A DNA stretch of 64,000 nt from Gongronella butleri (Eukaryota; Mucoromycota; Mucoromycetes; Mucorales; Cunninghamellaceae), in assembly GCA_025201375.1 (NCBI GenBank), contig JAIWZP010000081.1, forward strand, positions 1-64,000, given 5' to 3'. A model generated the notes under the pieces. It saw only the letters and a list, made by a program, of their open reading frames with translations. It was not told the origin of the DNA and ran no database searches. Every line of letters begins with the position of its first letter. The first letter of the stretch is position 1. A program made the position numbers and the translations under genes. Positions 25,736-36,509 of this stretch are shown here, piece after piece.

Positions 25736-27473
25736 CTATTGTACAAGGGCGTCGTAATAGGGCTTGAGGCGCTCACGATTGACGGTGGAGATATAATACA
25801 CGCCGGAATTGTTTGTCCAGCTGACGGCCTCTGAAAAGTACTCGTACTCCTTGACCTGCAAAATGGATTCGGGCATGGTGACGGTGCGCTGGTTGATTTT
25901 GTGATGCTTGGGGACAAAGGACTTTAGCGAGATGATCTTGGCACCCTCCTTGAGGTCCAGGAACATGTGGGCAAGCGCGTGGTTCGTCTTGGCGTCGAAT
26001 GCATAATTGTTGACGAGCAGCACGTCTGCGCGGATCATCGTGCTGTGCATATCGTTGGCCGTCGTGTCGAGAAAGTCGCCATGGCGAAAGTGCACCTTGC
26101 CTGTCGGTAGACACCACGCCCTGGAAAAAAGAAATAGAAAAAAAAAACGAGATAAATCAGCCATTGAGCGCGTTCCTGGCCAGCCATCTATTTACCTCAT
26201 GCGTGTGGCGTACTCACGCAGCTGGCGCTTGGCGAATTTGCAGGGCAGATCCATGATTTCGATGCCATAGGCCTCGCAAGCGGTCTGGGCAGCGACCTGG
26301 AGCACGACGTTGCCAATTCCGCAGCCGAGATCCATGAACACGCTCTTGGCCGTAATATTGGTACGCTCGATGAACTCCTTGACAAGAATGGCATTGATCT
26401 CGCCATAGACATAATTGGAAAAGGCTAAGAAGAAGGGAATAAAATTGAGTTGATCATGCGACTGGGGAAATAGGGGGTCACCAGGGGTCTTTTTTCTTCG
26501 GTGTTACCTTGATAATTGTTCAATGCGTCTGCCTGGTGGGCAACGGTGCGTGAATAGACCTGGTAGAGGATGTGGCAAGCGAGATCGTAGGTGGGATGGC
26601 GCAGCTTTTTGAGTTGACGGTCCGACTTGAAGTCAAGGACGACGGCGTTGAATTCGTTGACGGCCTGGGCAAAGGCCTGGCCATTACGTCTGTTGCGATA
26701 CTTTGTCAGGTTGCGCATGACGCCGTGAGATGCATCGCCAAGTCGCTTTTGCTGGTCAGTCGTCAAATAACAGTCGTAAATGAAAAAAGCGGATTGATAC
26801 AGGTCATTGACCGGATGATACTCGTCGTGGTCGTCCTCCAGCGCATCCTGGCGCTGGTTCATCTTGACAGGCTTCCAAAGCAGAAACCTAAAAAGTAAAC
26901 AATGAGATTTTTTGAGTTGCTACGCAGCAACCCAGGCAAAAAAAAAAAAAAAGACAATTTTGCCCCCCCCTTCCTTCCTTACTTTTCACTCTCGCCAGAG
27001 CATGGATACTCCAATGTCAATACATGATCTTCCTGAAGCGGCGATGCACGCGGTGAATCGTCGCTGGCCTCGATGGTTGGAGTAAAAACTGGGAAAAAGA
27101 CAAAAAAAAAAAAAAAGGAAATTGAGGCACCTGATCTAGTCATTTTCTCCATGTTTCCATTGCGTTTCAAGGAGTGCTTACAGGGACGATACTTTGACTT
27201 GCATGCGCTCACCACTTTTTCAGCGTCAACAAGGACCCTTTCTCTTTTGAGCTTTTTCGACGGCGTGGGCGAGGGGACCGGGGTTATGTTTTGCGACAGG
27301 GACGACGTCGAGGCCAGGGGATGCAAAGGCGGTGATGCTGGTCGTTTTTTGAGAGGTACTTGTTGGTTTTCCTTGGTCTTGTCGTCCGACAAGCTGTTCA
27401 AGATAGTGGTGGGGATCTTTACCACCTTTTGTTGCGTCTCTGAGTGCAAATAAAGTTTGTTGCGGATACTCAT
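25736..27473 (-). CDS. DOT1: Histone H3 lysine-79 methyltransferase (Dot1 family)
   Basis: Methylates H3K79 in the nucleosome core. Five exons on the minus strand (27473-27131, 27088-26983, 26887-26508, 26424-26196, 26120-25736) give 480 aa. The N-terminal third is Lys/Ser/Pro-rich, with basic clusters (KKLKRER) suited to nucleosome binding. The catalytic domain starts near residue 155. Seen: YGEI...FIERTNI, SAM motif I FMDLGCGIGNVVLQ (306-319), acidic motif II in YGIEIMD (about 330-336), NNYAFD (390-395), and LKEGAKIISLKSF, all hallmarks of Dot1 rather than SET enzymes. It ends soon after the core, as in yeast. It is divergent from TRM7, with about 200 bp between start codons. Confidence 0.95.
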
Positions 27474-27671
27474 CAGGAACGAACAAAGAAAACCAGGGCA
27501 AAAAAAAAAGGGGGGCGGGAGACGAAGAAAAAAGAAAAGAAGAAAAAAAAAGACTTGGCAGTAAAAAGTGGATCGCAGCCAACGCAAAGATGAGCCTTTT
27601 TTTATATTTCAAATGCCGCCGCTCCTGCCTTTTTGAGCCTTTCTTCCTCACACTTGACACAGCAACACACC
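27474..27671. promoter_or_regulatory. Short shared promoter between DOT1 (-) and TRM7 (+)
   Basis: Only 198 bp lie between the two start codons. The DOT1 side is A-rich on + (T-rich on the DOT1 strand). A GC-richer patch lies at about 27611-27630 and a pyrimidine-rich leader precedes TRM7. A bidirectional promoter is inferred from the distance. Confidence 0.6.
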
Positions 27672-28858
27672 ATGGGCAAGTCCTCCAAAGACAAACGCGA
27701 CGTTGTAAGTAAAAACACGCAATTTTCCACCTGTTTCTGGCGTCTCACGCGTCACGATCGCTTTTTATAGTACTATCGTCTTGCCAAGGAGCAAGGCTGG
27801 CGTGCTCGCAGCGCGTTCAAGCTGCTACAGCTCGACGAGGAGTTCAATCTCTTTGACGGCGTCCACCATGCCGTGGATCTATGTGCGGCCCCCGGCAGCT
27901 GGTCCCAAGTGCTGACACGCAAGCTAAAGTAAAAAGCAAAAAAGAGTTCAATGGCACCGAAAAGAGCTCAATGGCACTGAAAAAGTGAAAATGGGGGCGA
28001 TTTGACCTTTTTTTTTTTCGTTCTTTTTCCCTCAGTGAGAACCATGCTAAGCATCCGCAAGAGAAGGAGCCCAAGATTGTTGCTGTTGATCTGCAGGCAA
28101 TGGCGCCATTGGAGGGCGTGATCCAGATCCAAGGCGACATTACCAAAGAATCGACGGCGGACGAGATTGTTGGGCACTTTGATGGCAATTTGGCGGATTT
28201 GGTCATTTGCGACGGTGCGCCAGATGTGACGGGCTTGCACGACATGGACGAATATATCCAGGCTCAGCTGCTACTTGCGGCACTCAACATCACGACGCAT
28301 GTGTTGCGCCCTGGTGGCACTTTTGTCGCGAAAATCTTCCGTGGAAAGGACGTCACCTTGTTGTATTCGCAGCTCAAGATCTTTTTCCCGGTCGTCACGT
28401 GCTCAAAGCCTCGCAGCTCGCGTAATTCATCCATCGAATCCTTCATTGTGTGCCAAAATTACACACCACCCCCAGATTACAAGCCAACGATGGTCAATCC
28501 GCTCTTGGACTTGCATTATGGTACATTGGAAAGCGTGAACCCCCGCGTGATTCGTGCTCATTTTTTTATCTTGATTACAGATGCCAAGAACGAATTGGTC
28601 GGCCCTAATCGTGTCATTGTGCCTTTTATTGCGTGTGGTGACATCAAGTAAACAAAAAAAAAAAAAAAAAGGAATTGGCACGCGTCGCGCCACGTGAAAT
28701 TGACGCGTCATTTTTTTTTTTAATCCAGTGGCTACGATTCGGACCGGTCGTACCCTTTGCAATCGACGCATAAATCGCTGGACCCGCTACAGCCGCCACT
28801 CACTGCGCCTTACAAGACCGCCATCTCATTGCGACGCCAAAACTTTTTCAATGTGTAA
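27672..28858 (+). CDS. TRM7: tRNA 2'-O-methyltransferase (FtsJ/RrmJ family, Trm7 type)
   Basis: Methylates the 2'-OH of anticodon-loop positions 32 and 34 in certain tRNAs. Five exons (27672-27704, 27771-27928, 28036-28520, 28581-28647, 28729-28858) give 290 aa. Seen: [20 protein letters not shown] start, SAM motif [12 protein letters not shown] (46-57), the K-D-K-E tetrad (Lys28, Asp123 in CDGAPDVTG, Lys163 in VAKIFRG, Glu in SIESF), and the C-terminal [19 protein letters not shown] typical of Trm7 rather than Spb1 or Mrm2. The third intron (28521-28580) is exactly 60 nt and has no in-frame stop, so a naive translation runs through it. Removing it gives [13 protein letters not shown], which matches the family. 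The gene converges on the SWI3/RSC8-type gene 53 bp downstream. Confidence 0.95.
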
Positions 28859-28911
28859 ATAACAAGCCTCTTTTTTTATTGTCGAGGGAATATATAAAAA
28901 AAACCAAAAAA

Positions 28912-31595
28912 CTAGAATGACATCATGTTGAAATTTTGCTGTGGATGGCCATCGGGGCCTCGGGATGGTGTGGGCGGCTTTGGCGACTGTTGTTGTTGCT
29001 GTTGCTGTGCTTGTTGTGCCTGTTGTGCCTGTTGATGTTGCTGCATTTGCATTTGCATTTGCATCTGTTGGGCCTGGAGTCGCTGCTGGATGAATACATG
29101 CGGATGTGGCTGCTGTTGCTGCTGAGGATTGCCTTGTTGGGCATTCATGAACATGGCCATTTCCGCGCCAGGAGGCCCAGCGGCCATGGGATGGCCAAAC
29201 GCGGCTGTGCCAGCCATGGACATGCCTGGATGGTGGCCAGGGGGAGCCATTTGGCCGGGGGAGCCTTGGCTTTGCTGCTGCTGTGGCTGGCCCGATTGTT
29301 GCTGAGCGGCGGCCGCAGCAGCAGCAGCAGCAGCCATTTGTTCTTGGAGCTGTGCGGGTGTCATACCGCTAGCCATCATTTGCTGGTGATGTTGCTGCTG
29401 CTGCTGTTGTTGCTGCTCTTGTTGTTGCAATTGCTGCTGTTTTTGCAATTTCTCTTGCTCCTCGCGCTGCTTTCTTTCAATTTCCTGTTGCTGCTGCTGT
29501 TGCACCGTCGCGTAGCCGTAGTGCTTGGTGAACAATTGGCGCATGGACGTGAGCATGTCCTGCAGGCCGGCTTGATCCTGGGTCAGCTGGAATCGCTCCT
29601 TTTCGAGCTGTCGGCGCTCTTCCTCGAGCAAGCCCTCCTTTTCCTCGTACTGCGCCGTCTGCACTTGGCATTGCTCCAAACGCTGCCGGATCCACCGGTA
29701 CATCAGGCGCCGACGCTCCAATTCCTCCGTCTTGTTCGCTTCGTCCGGTTTTTCGGCATGCACACGCCGGCGCTTCTGCTGCGCCGCAGCCGCTGCTACA
29801 TGCGGCTGCACAATCGACGCCAGGAACGACACCGTTGACAAGATGGGATCATCCTTGCACGCGTGCTATTGAAAATAAAACAAAAAAAAAAAAATAGAAA
29901 AAAATTAAAAAAAAAAACGTGAGACCAAGACCAATTGTTTTCATTTTTTTTTTTTAAAAAGGTTACCTTTGACGGGCGGTCGTACTGCAGCAGGCCAAGG
30001 TCGGCCACAGGGATATCATATGCAAGTGTTTGGGACTCCATGCCCAGGTATTGGAGCACACATTGGTCGCGTGTGCGCGTTTTGACGTGATCAGACACCT
30101 TGTTCCAGTCGCCACCATGCTTTTCCAGCGCTTCGTCCAGCAGCTTCTTCTCTTCGTCGGTCCAAGGCTGTACGCCGTTGTCGTCGTCGTCGTCTTCGTC
30201 GTTTTTGCCATTTTCGTCGCCATTTTCGTCGCCAATGGTCTTGTTGTTGTCATCGCCACCCTGTTTCTGCTCCTTCTTGGCTTTGGGATGTGAGGCCGCG
30301 ACGTGTTTGATGAATTGGCCCGGCTGCAGCGTCAATGGGTACTTGCCATCGACATAACAATCTTCGCACAGCGTGGTGCGCACGGAATCCTGCGCCGCCG
30401 TATACCACGCAAAGCTGGTGTGCGCAGAACACGCATCGCACACGCGTGCGCCATCTTTCTTGGCAATGCGGCCATCGACATCCATCGTGTCCTTGTCGTC
30501 CACGTCCATTTTGCTGTTTTTATCGTGGTCGCGAGGCTCGGGCGACACGGGTGACGTTGAAGACGCGTGTGGCGGTGAGTGTGGCGGTGCGCTGGCGTCG
30601 CCCAGAGTGGTTAGCGGCGGGGATTGGGCAGGTGGCGTTGGCAATGGCGGCTGGGTGGTGTACGGCTTGAGTTGCTGATGTTCAAAAGGGTGTGGGACGA
30701 CCTTGTTCACGAGTTGCGGGTCGACTTGGTAATTGATGAGGCCCCATTGCTCGAGGAAGGCATGGACACGGATAATGGCACACACGTCGCCCATCAAATT
30801 GCGTCGGCAGGCGGTGACTGTCAGATATTCTGCGGGGGTCATGCGATAGCTGTGGATCATAAAGTCGCGGTACGCCTTGTACACGGATGGCGTCTTGTGC
30901 TTGTTCTTGCTGTCGAAGAATTCAGGCATCCCCTGTCGTTCAAGGTCGTGAATCGTCGCGAAATCGAACCATGACGCGTACGATGGAATCACCACCACCG
31001 TGCTTTGCACAGCTTCGTATTTTATCATGGTTGGACGTACCAATGGCTCGTCTTGCTCCTTTTTGACATCATCCTCGCCATTGGTTGCTTCGTCGCCGCC
31101 ATTGGTCGCGTCCACAGGCGGATTCGGTTGCTCTTGCGATGCCACTGGCGGCTGCTCAGGCGCATCCGTCTCCATCGCGTCACCCTCGGATGGAGGCACG
31201 TCGCTTTGCGTCGTCACGGCCGTGTCGGCGCCGCTTGATGATGTCGGTGCTTCTTGAGAAGAGGCGGCCTGTGCAAAAGACGCGTCAACGTCGCCAATTG
31301 ACGCGTCAGCAGCGACATTTGCTGGCACATTGTCTTGCAGACGTGGCTCGTGCTGTTGCTGTTGCTCGTGCTGCTGCTGCTGTTGCTGCTGGGGAGGCTC
31401 ATGGGTGCCCTGCGCGTCCTTGTTGCCGGTGGCCGCGTGTATGTCGTCGTTGGTGGTATACTTGTTCTCGAGCGAAAAGCCGTGATCATGATCCAGGTGC
31501 GCAAGCTCCGGATGCAGCTGGTTCATGGCCTCAATGGCCGAGTCGTCCAAGCCCATCGTGGGCAACGACGGTTCGGGCAAGCCTGATGAATCCAT
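28912..31595 (-). CDS. SWI3/RSC8-type subunit of a SWI/SNF chromatin remodeler
   Basis: Core scaffold protein of SWI/SNF or RSC. Two exons (31595-29967, 29865-28912) give 860 aa. Seen: an acidic, Gln-rich N-terminus; SWIRM domain at about 200-296 (VVIPSYASWFDFATIHDLE...FLEQWGLINYQVD); a ZZ-like zinc module at about 385-425 (CDAC...CEDCY); a SANT domain at about 474-522 (WTDEEKKLLDEALEKHGGDWNKVSDHVKTRT); the region after SANT (PILSTVSFLASIVQPHVA); a charged coiled coil at about 590-655; and a long Gln/Met/Ala tail with several CAG-type tracts. SWI3 and RSC8 are hard to tell apart by eye, so no symbol is given. The Gln/Met-rich tail of about 200 residues is unusual for yeast Rsc8 and closer to the BAF155/170 tail style. 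Confidence 0.93.
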
Positions 31596-33490
31596 TCTTG
31601 CTGGTCGTATACAAATGAGAGAGAATCCAAGGGACAAAGGGATGCTAGAGACAGATTGCGATGGCTACAAAGAAACAAAAGAGCGATGGACTACAAGTAC
31701 AAACAGTCGGTGTGGCGGTCCACGCTGAAAGTGAGAGAATGAAAACGAAAAAACGAGAAGAAAAAAACGCAGGGCACGTTTGTGTTTTGAGCTTTGCCTG
31801 AAAACATCAAGCAAGGAGGCGTCGGACATTGAAATCGCAGATCTCCCTCCCCGCTCAAGCCAAAAAAAAAAAGGCCAGACACAAAATCGCCATAAAATGA
31901 CATTTTTTACAATGTACGTGCCATTTTCGATTGACAATCCTTTTCAACTGCAAGCCTCCTAAGCAGATATCACTTTTGAATGCAATGTTAGACCTTTCAA
32001 CGAAGCGCAAAAAAACTTTGTTGCCTTTGAAAACATGTTTTTCATTTAAAATTGATCAATTTCGACACGGAGCGCGTTTTACGTAGCAAGCGCGGCCTTG
32101 ATGAAACTACTGTAATTGGCGATTAAATGATGCATAAACAGTATTCCAGCAGCACTATGATAGTGGTGTTTTATGATGGCCAAATCGCGCTTTTTCAAGA
32201 AATCAGGCTTATGGGAAGGGTAATTCAACGGGACCATTGGGAAAAGAGCCACTTTTTTTTGCCTGCCATTGTTTACTGTATTTTTACTATCATACATACG
32301 ACGATGCACAAAATATTCTGAAAGACCGTGCTGGATTTGTGAAATATCAAAATTTTGGATTCATCTGCACAACGACCCAGTCGACCCCCAGTTTAAATGT
32401 CTGCAGCAATCAAAAAAAGACGCGTCGTTTTAACCAAGTGCCGGTAATGTGAAAATTTTGGGTGATGCAATAATGATCTGTGGTGTTTTTATTTTGTAAT
32501 TTTCAAAATGAAGGCATTTTGAATTCATCTGCGCAACGATCCAGCTGAATTTTGGTTTTCACGTCTTGTTGCAACAAGGCGTGGCGAATTAGATAGAGAG
32601 CAAAGTTTAGGAAGCAATCGAATCATGAGGTACGTAGGGATCTCATTGGATTTGTGACAATTCTTGAAATGACGTAGGGCATGTCTTAAAAACAGTCTGA
32701 TCAACCTCAAGTTTTTTTTATTTTTCTTTAAAAAAAGAGGTGTTGAAGAAGCAAGTAGTGAAGAACAAAGCCAAGTGGCAAGGTTTGGTGGCATTCGAAT
32801 CTTGGTTTTGCCTTTTTTTTTCTTACAAAACATGCTATGATACGTGCGTATGATATGATACATAAATCCACAATGCGAGAAAGTTTCGTGGCGCTGTAAA
32901 AGGTGCTCGGTGCTTGGTGCGTGGTGCTTGACGCTTGATGCTTGATGCTTGGTGATTTTTTTATTTCAAATTTTGAAGAAAAAAAAAATTAGTCATTAGA
33001 TCCATTTGGCAATACTCTACAAACTAGCACGAGCATGATGGGAGTGCGGCCATTTGATGCTTGATGTTTGGTGATTGTTTTATTTCAAATTTTGAAGAAA
33101 AAAAAAAGATTAGTCATTAGATCCATTTGGCAATACTCTACAAACTAGCACGACCATGATGGGAGCGCGGCCATTTGATGCATTGGCACCCTATTGCCCC
33201 ACAGTAAGCGGTTCAACAGACTAATTTTGATTTTTTTTCGCGCAATTTTTTTATCAACCCAAGTTCCTCCCTAGGGCAGATGGTTGCGAAAAGGACAGCG
33301 TTGTACAAATTAAAAAAAGGGGGTATTATACAGTACATAATGCGTGCGAGAAAAAAAGGGGTGCATGCAGCATTTATAAAAAATGGCACACTCCGACCAC
33401 TCTGGACGCGCTGCTTTGCAAATATTTGATGGCCGAATTTGGCATCATTCAGTCAGCGTGCGCGTTCTTCTTTTGCAACTTTTTCGCTTC

Positions 33491-33522
<32 letters not shown>

Positions 33523-33576
33523 CCTCTCTCTCTCTCTTTTTTTTATTCATCATCGTGCCCTTTCAGCTACAAAAAC
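31596..33576. other. Intergenic region before the F-box cluster
   Basis: No gene is supported. It holds the SWI3/RSC8-type promoter on the left, AT-rich DNA with TATGATAC words near 32829-32860, a short T-G-C-T-T-G-G degenerate run at about 32901-32955, a 119-bp tandem duplication (separate entry), and a CT-rich leader before the first F-box gene. Confidence 0.6.
32935..33174. repeat. 119-bp tandem duplication
   Basis: Two adjacent copies, about 32935-33053 and 33054-33173, differ at only a few bases. Each has TTGATGC-TTGATG-TTGGTGATT, an A run, TAGTCATTAGATCCATTTGG and CAAACTAGCACGA. A third TTGATGC start is visible at 33175. The 5' side (32901-32955) contains shorter degenerate TGCTTGG-like units. 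Confidence 0.88.
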
Positions 33577-35322
33577 ATGGTTGTGTCCTTGCCTTTAGAA
33601 ATTCTGCACATTATTGTCGACCAGCTTCCTGTACGTGACCTTTTCGCGGCGCGTCTTGTGAATTCGGCGTTGCGCGCTATCGCGACACCACTGGCTACAA
33701 GCAAGGGACGCGTTGTTTTCCACTCTAAAGCGCGTATTCTTGACTTTGTCAAGTACTTTGAATTGGGAAAATCAATGTTACCTTTTCAAAGCGCGGCATT
33801 CATGCTCCCCGCGGAGCATGTTGAGACACCCCTGATGGTACGATTTTGCCATGCGCTTGCCAGTTGCCGCAGAGTGGAGCTCGTATCCTTTGATAGCAGC
33901 TTTCGAGACAATGATTCAAAGCTGCGCGAAATGTTTTTGGCTTTTAAATTGCTGCCGTTTCTGGAGGGCTTTGTTTTGGAACTGGGCGAAGATGTTGACA
34001 TCGATGATCTTGAATATCTTCTTCCAACGCGATTGAAGCACTTGAACATCGGCAATATTCAAAGCAATGCGTCTGGTATTTGTGCCCTCCGAAACATTTT
34101 GAAACGGCTTCCAATGCTCCAAGAGCTAAAAATGGCAATTACCGATGGAAAGATAGACGGCCAGCATCTCGTGCAATGGATGGCGGACAACCCGATTCCA
34201 TGGCACCAGTCCAATCTCGAAACACTTGACTTGCGCGTTGATGTTTGTGACAACCAGGGGACGCTCTTTCCTTACGTGCTTTTGGTGTTTCTGTTGACGT
34301 CGTTCCAGCTCCATACCCTCTGTGTAGATTTGTTTTATGACTCGATTGATGGCACTGTCCGACACCCGGCGGTTCTTTCGCGGCTTCCATCCTTTTTGGT
34401 CATGAATCTGCCAAGTTCGCTACGTTTCTCTGGCTACTTCCCTGAAGCTAACGACTCACAGCAATCTCAGCTACGCACTTTATTTTCTGGTCTGACGATA
34501 CAAGGTACTCTCCACAATGTGGCATTGGTGGCATCGATGCTTCACAATCTCTTGAATTTGTTGCCAATTTCAAGTGTGAGAACCGCCATGACATGGTACA
34601 AGGATCCTGGCAGGACAGGATTGCTAGCGCCTTTTCTTGAGCGCGCTCAGAATCTGTCAAGTATGGACATTTGTTGCAGCTCGGGAATTCAATTTGATCA
34701 AGAAGAGCTTGCTGCCTGGGCCAGAGAACAAAGGCGATTCTCTTTGCAAACATTGCAATTTTGGAGGCTCGACGTCCATTGTTTGTCCAGTCTTGAGCAT
34801 CTCGTAGAGGTGTGCCCAAATTTACGCAGCTTGAGCATTGGGGATCTTCGCTTTACCAACAATTCCTACAAGCCTGTCATGCTGGAAAACGATTGGATGC
34901 CAATGCTGGTCACGATGTTTGCTGGGTCTGCGCCATGGATTTCGCTTCCAATTCGCGATTTGCATCTAAAATACCGTTTTACTGATCACGAACGTTATAT
35001 ACTACACATTGTCCTTCAAGATCAACGGATTAGTTCGCTACCATTGCAAATATACGCGAGCCGCTACCAAAAAAACCGGCCTGCTGGTGAAAGACGTCGA
35101 TACGGGAAAATTCCCGCCAATGATGTTGAATGGTTCAAAGAGCAGCTCCACCAATGGTCCAAAGCATCCAATGCTTCTTCTACATTTGAGATTGATGAGC
35201 CTTCCACCTTCCCGTCACCAGTTGCCCGGGCTATCTTTATGTGTATCCGGTCAAAGAATCTGGTTTTTGTATCTTGCAAATCATTGGCGTCCTTTGACGC
35301 CCTGTGGGATGAATTGTCTTAA
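33577..35322 (+). CDS. F-box protein, paralogue 1 of a tandem trio
   Basis: Single-exon, 581 aa. Seen: an F-box at about 4-40 (LPLEILHIIVDQLPVRDLFAARLVNSALRAIA), then a long LRR-like region with repeated L..L..L.L spacing but no regular Cys-LRR consensus. By analogy it would be an SCF substrate receptor, with an unknown target. The start was chosen because all three paralogues have the same ATGGTTG start preceded by CAAAAAC or CAAAAC and a conserved TTTCAG or TTCAG about 10-15 nt upstream. The frame is also open upstream, but only through CT-rich leader. It ends SLASFDALWDELS. From about residue 185 to 250 it closely matches paralogue 3. Confidence 0.85.
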   Translation: MVVSLPLEILHIIVDQLPVRDLFAARLVNSALRAIATPLATSKGRVVFHSKARILDFVKYFELGKSMLPFQSAAFMLPAEHVETPLMVRFCHALASCRRVELVSFDSSFRDNDSKLREMFLAFKLLPFLEGFVLELGEDVDIDDLEYLLPTRLKHLNIGNIQSNASGICALRNILKRLPMLQELKMAITDGKIDGQHLVQWMADNPIPWHQSNLETLDLRVDVCDNQGTLFPYVLLVFLLTSFQLHTLCVDLFYDSIDGTVRHPAVLSRLPSFLVMNLPSSLRFSGYFPEANDSQQSQLRTLFSGLTIQGTLHNVALVASMLHNLLNLLPISSVRTAMTWYKDPGRTGLLAPFLERAQNLSSMDICCSSGIQFDQEELAAWAREQRRFSLQTLQFWRLDVHCLSSLEHLVEVCPNLRSLSIGDLRFTNNSYKPVMLENDWMPMLVTMFAGSAPWISLPIRDLHLKYRFTDHERYILHIVLQDQRISSLPLQIYASRYQKNRPAGERRRYGKIPANDVEWFKEQLHQWSKASNASSTFEIDEPSTFPSPVARAIFMCIRSKNLVFVSCKSLASFDALWDELS

Positions 35323-36509
35323 TAAAGAACGGTCATTAGATGCTGTTTTGTTGGCAGCATAAAACAATATATATGAAAAATAAAGTATAATAATAAATGA
35401 TCGTGAATATATGATAAAAAACGTGCCGTTGATCCATCATGTATTTATAAATTGTAAGCTACAATAATGCACCGCCAAAACCCCACTTTCTCGTTAGAAT
35501 GAATCTGCTCGTGCAACATTGCGGTCACTCGATGGCTCGCAATCACGATTTCAAAAAAAAAAAAAAAAAAAAAAAACGGATATCAAGAGGATTTGCAAGG
35601 GAATTACTATTCGCGCCCTCTCTTTTGATATTCGCATCCGCTGCTTCCCGATGGAAGTCTTTTTCGATTTCCGTCACGCTTGTCCGCGTGCAGCGTGCCT
35701 AAGTGCTTGCAAAAAGTGACGCGTGTGGTCTTTTCTCGCCATTGCAACGATTTTTGCAGGAAAAAATGCAGCGAGGGGCATTCAAATTCATTGTGCAAAA
35801 CAGCCAATCCCTTATTCATATGTAAAAAGAAAATGGGTTATTTTGACCTCGTTTTTGGTCAAAAATGCGGCCGCATCCTACCACACGTTCAGTATAAAAC
35901 TTGTGTACACCAAGAGGAGGGGAGCATTGGCAATGTGTTATTGTGTACTATATTGTGTACTATATTTTGCTCAGCGGCATGCTGATCACGGCTCAGCCGG
36001 CTAAAACGATGGCAAAAAAAAGGGTAAAATGGTTGGGTTTTTCTGATTTTCTCCCTGTTTGTTGGCACTATGCTCCTTGGGTCCCGATATGCGAAAGTTG
36101 GACGTTTTTAATTGTGTATGCTAATCATGTTTTCGGTCGTTTGGCTTGCGCGTGTCATCGTACAACTGAACGAAATCACGCATTCTATTTTGCTTTTTTT
36201 ATGATAGCCTACCTATTAACATGGAACTCGAGTCCCCCCTTTTTTTTTTTATCTTTTGCATCGATGAAGCAATACGATACCCGCTAGTTATCCCCGGGTC
36301 AACTTTCCCGGATCTTGCTGTAAAATAATAATATTCTGCAAATTTGGGTTTTTTTCCAATCATCTTCTCTTCCCATGCTGCAATAAAAGCTTTCAAACTT
36401 TATATCGCTTTCAATGTGTCTGTAAAGGACAACCAGTTCAAATTTGACAGAAATCGGGTAACTGTAGCGAGAGCCATCTCAAATTGGAATAGCTTTGAAG
36501 TTTAGACAG
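35323..36509. other. 3' flank of F-box 1 with an inverted promoter copy
   Basis: 35455-35550 is related to the 3' flanks of the other two F-box genes (about 40185-40280 and 44230-44345), including a CATTGCGGTCACT-like word. It then contains an A run, an inverted copy of the F-box 5' flank at about 35640-35880 (separate entry), and about 600 bp of unassigned AT-rich DNA. No gene is seen. Confidence 0.6.
35640..35880 (-). repeat. Inverted copy of the F-box gene upstream flank
   Basis: On + this matches the reverse complement of the upstream flanks of F-box 2 (about 37900-38090) and F-box 3 (about 41710-41860). Shared words on the + strand here are GTGCAGCGTG, TTTTCTCGCCATTGCAACGA, AGGAAAAAATG, GAGGGGCATTCAAATTCATT and TTTTTGGTCAAAAATGC. 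It looks like a promoter without its gene, pointing left. Confidence 0.72.

Noticed and set aside
28936..29838. 300-codon plus-strand Leu-rich frame
   Set aside because: It is the antisense of the Gln-rich tail of the SWI3/RSC8-type gene (CAG repeats read as CTG).
32935..33174. CRISPR-like or satellite array
   Set aside because: Only two units, no spacers, eukaryotic context.
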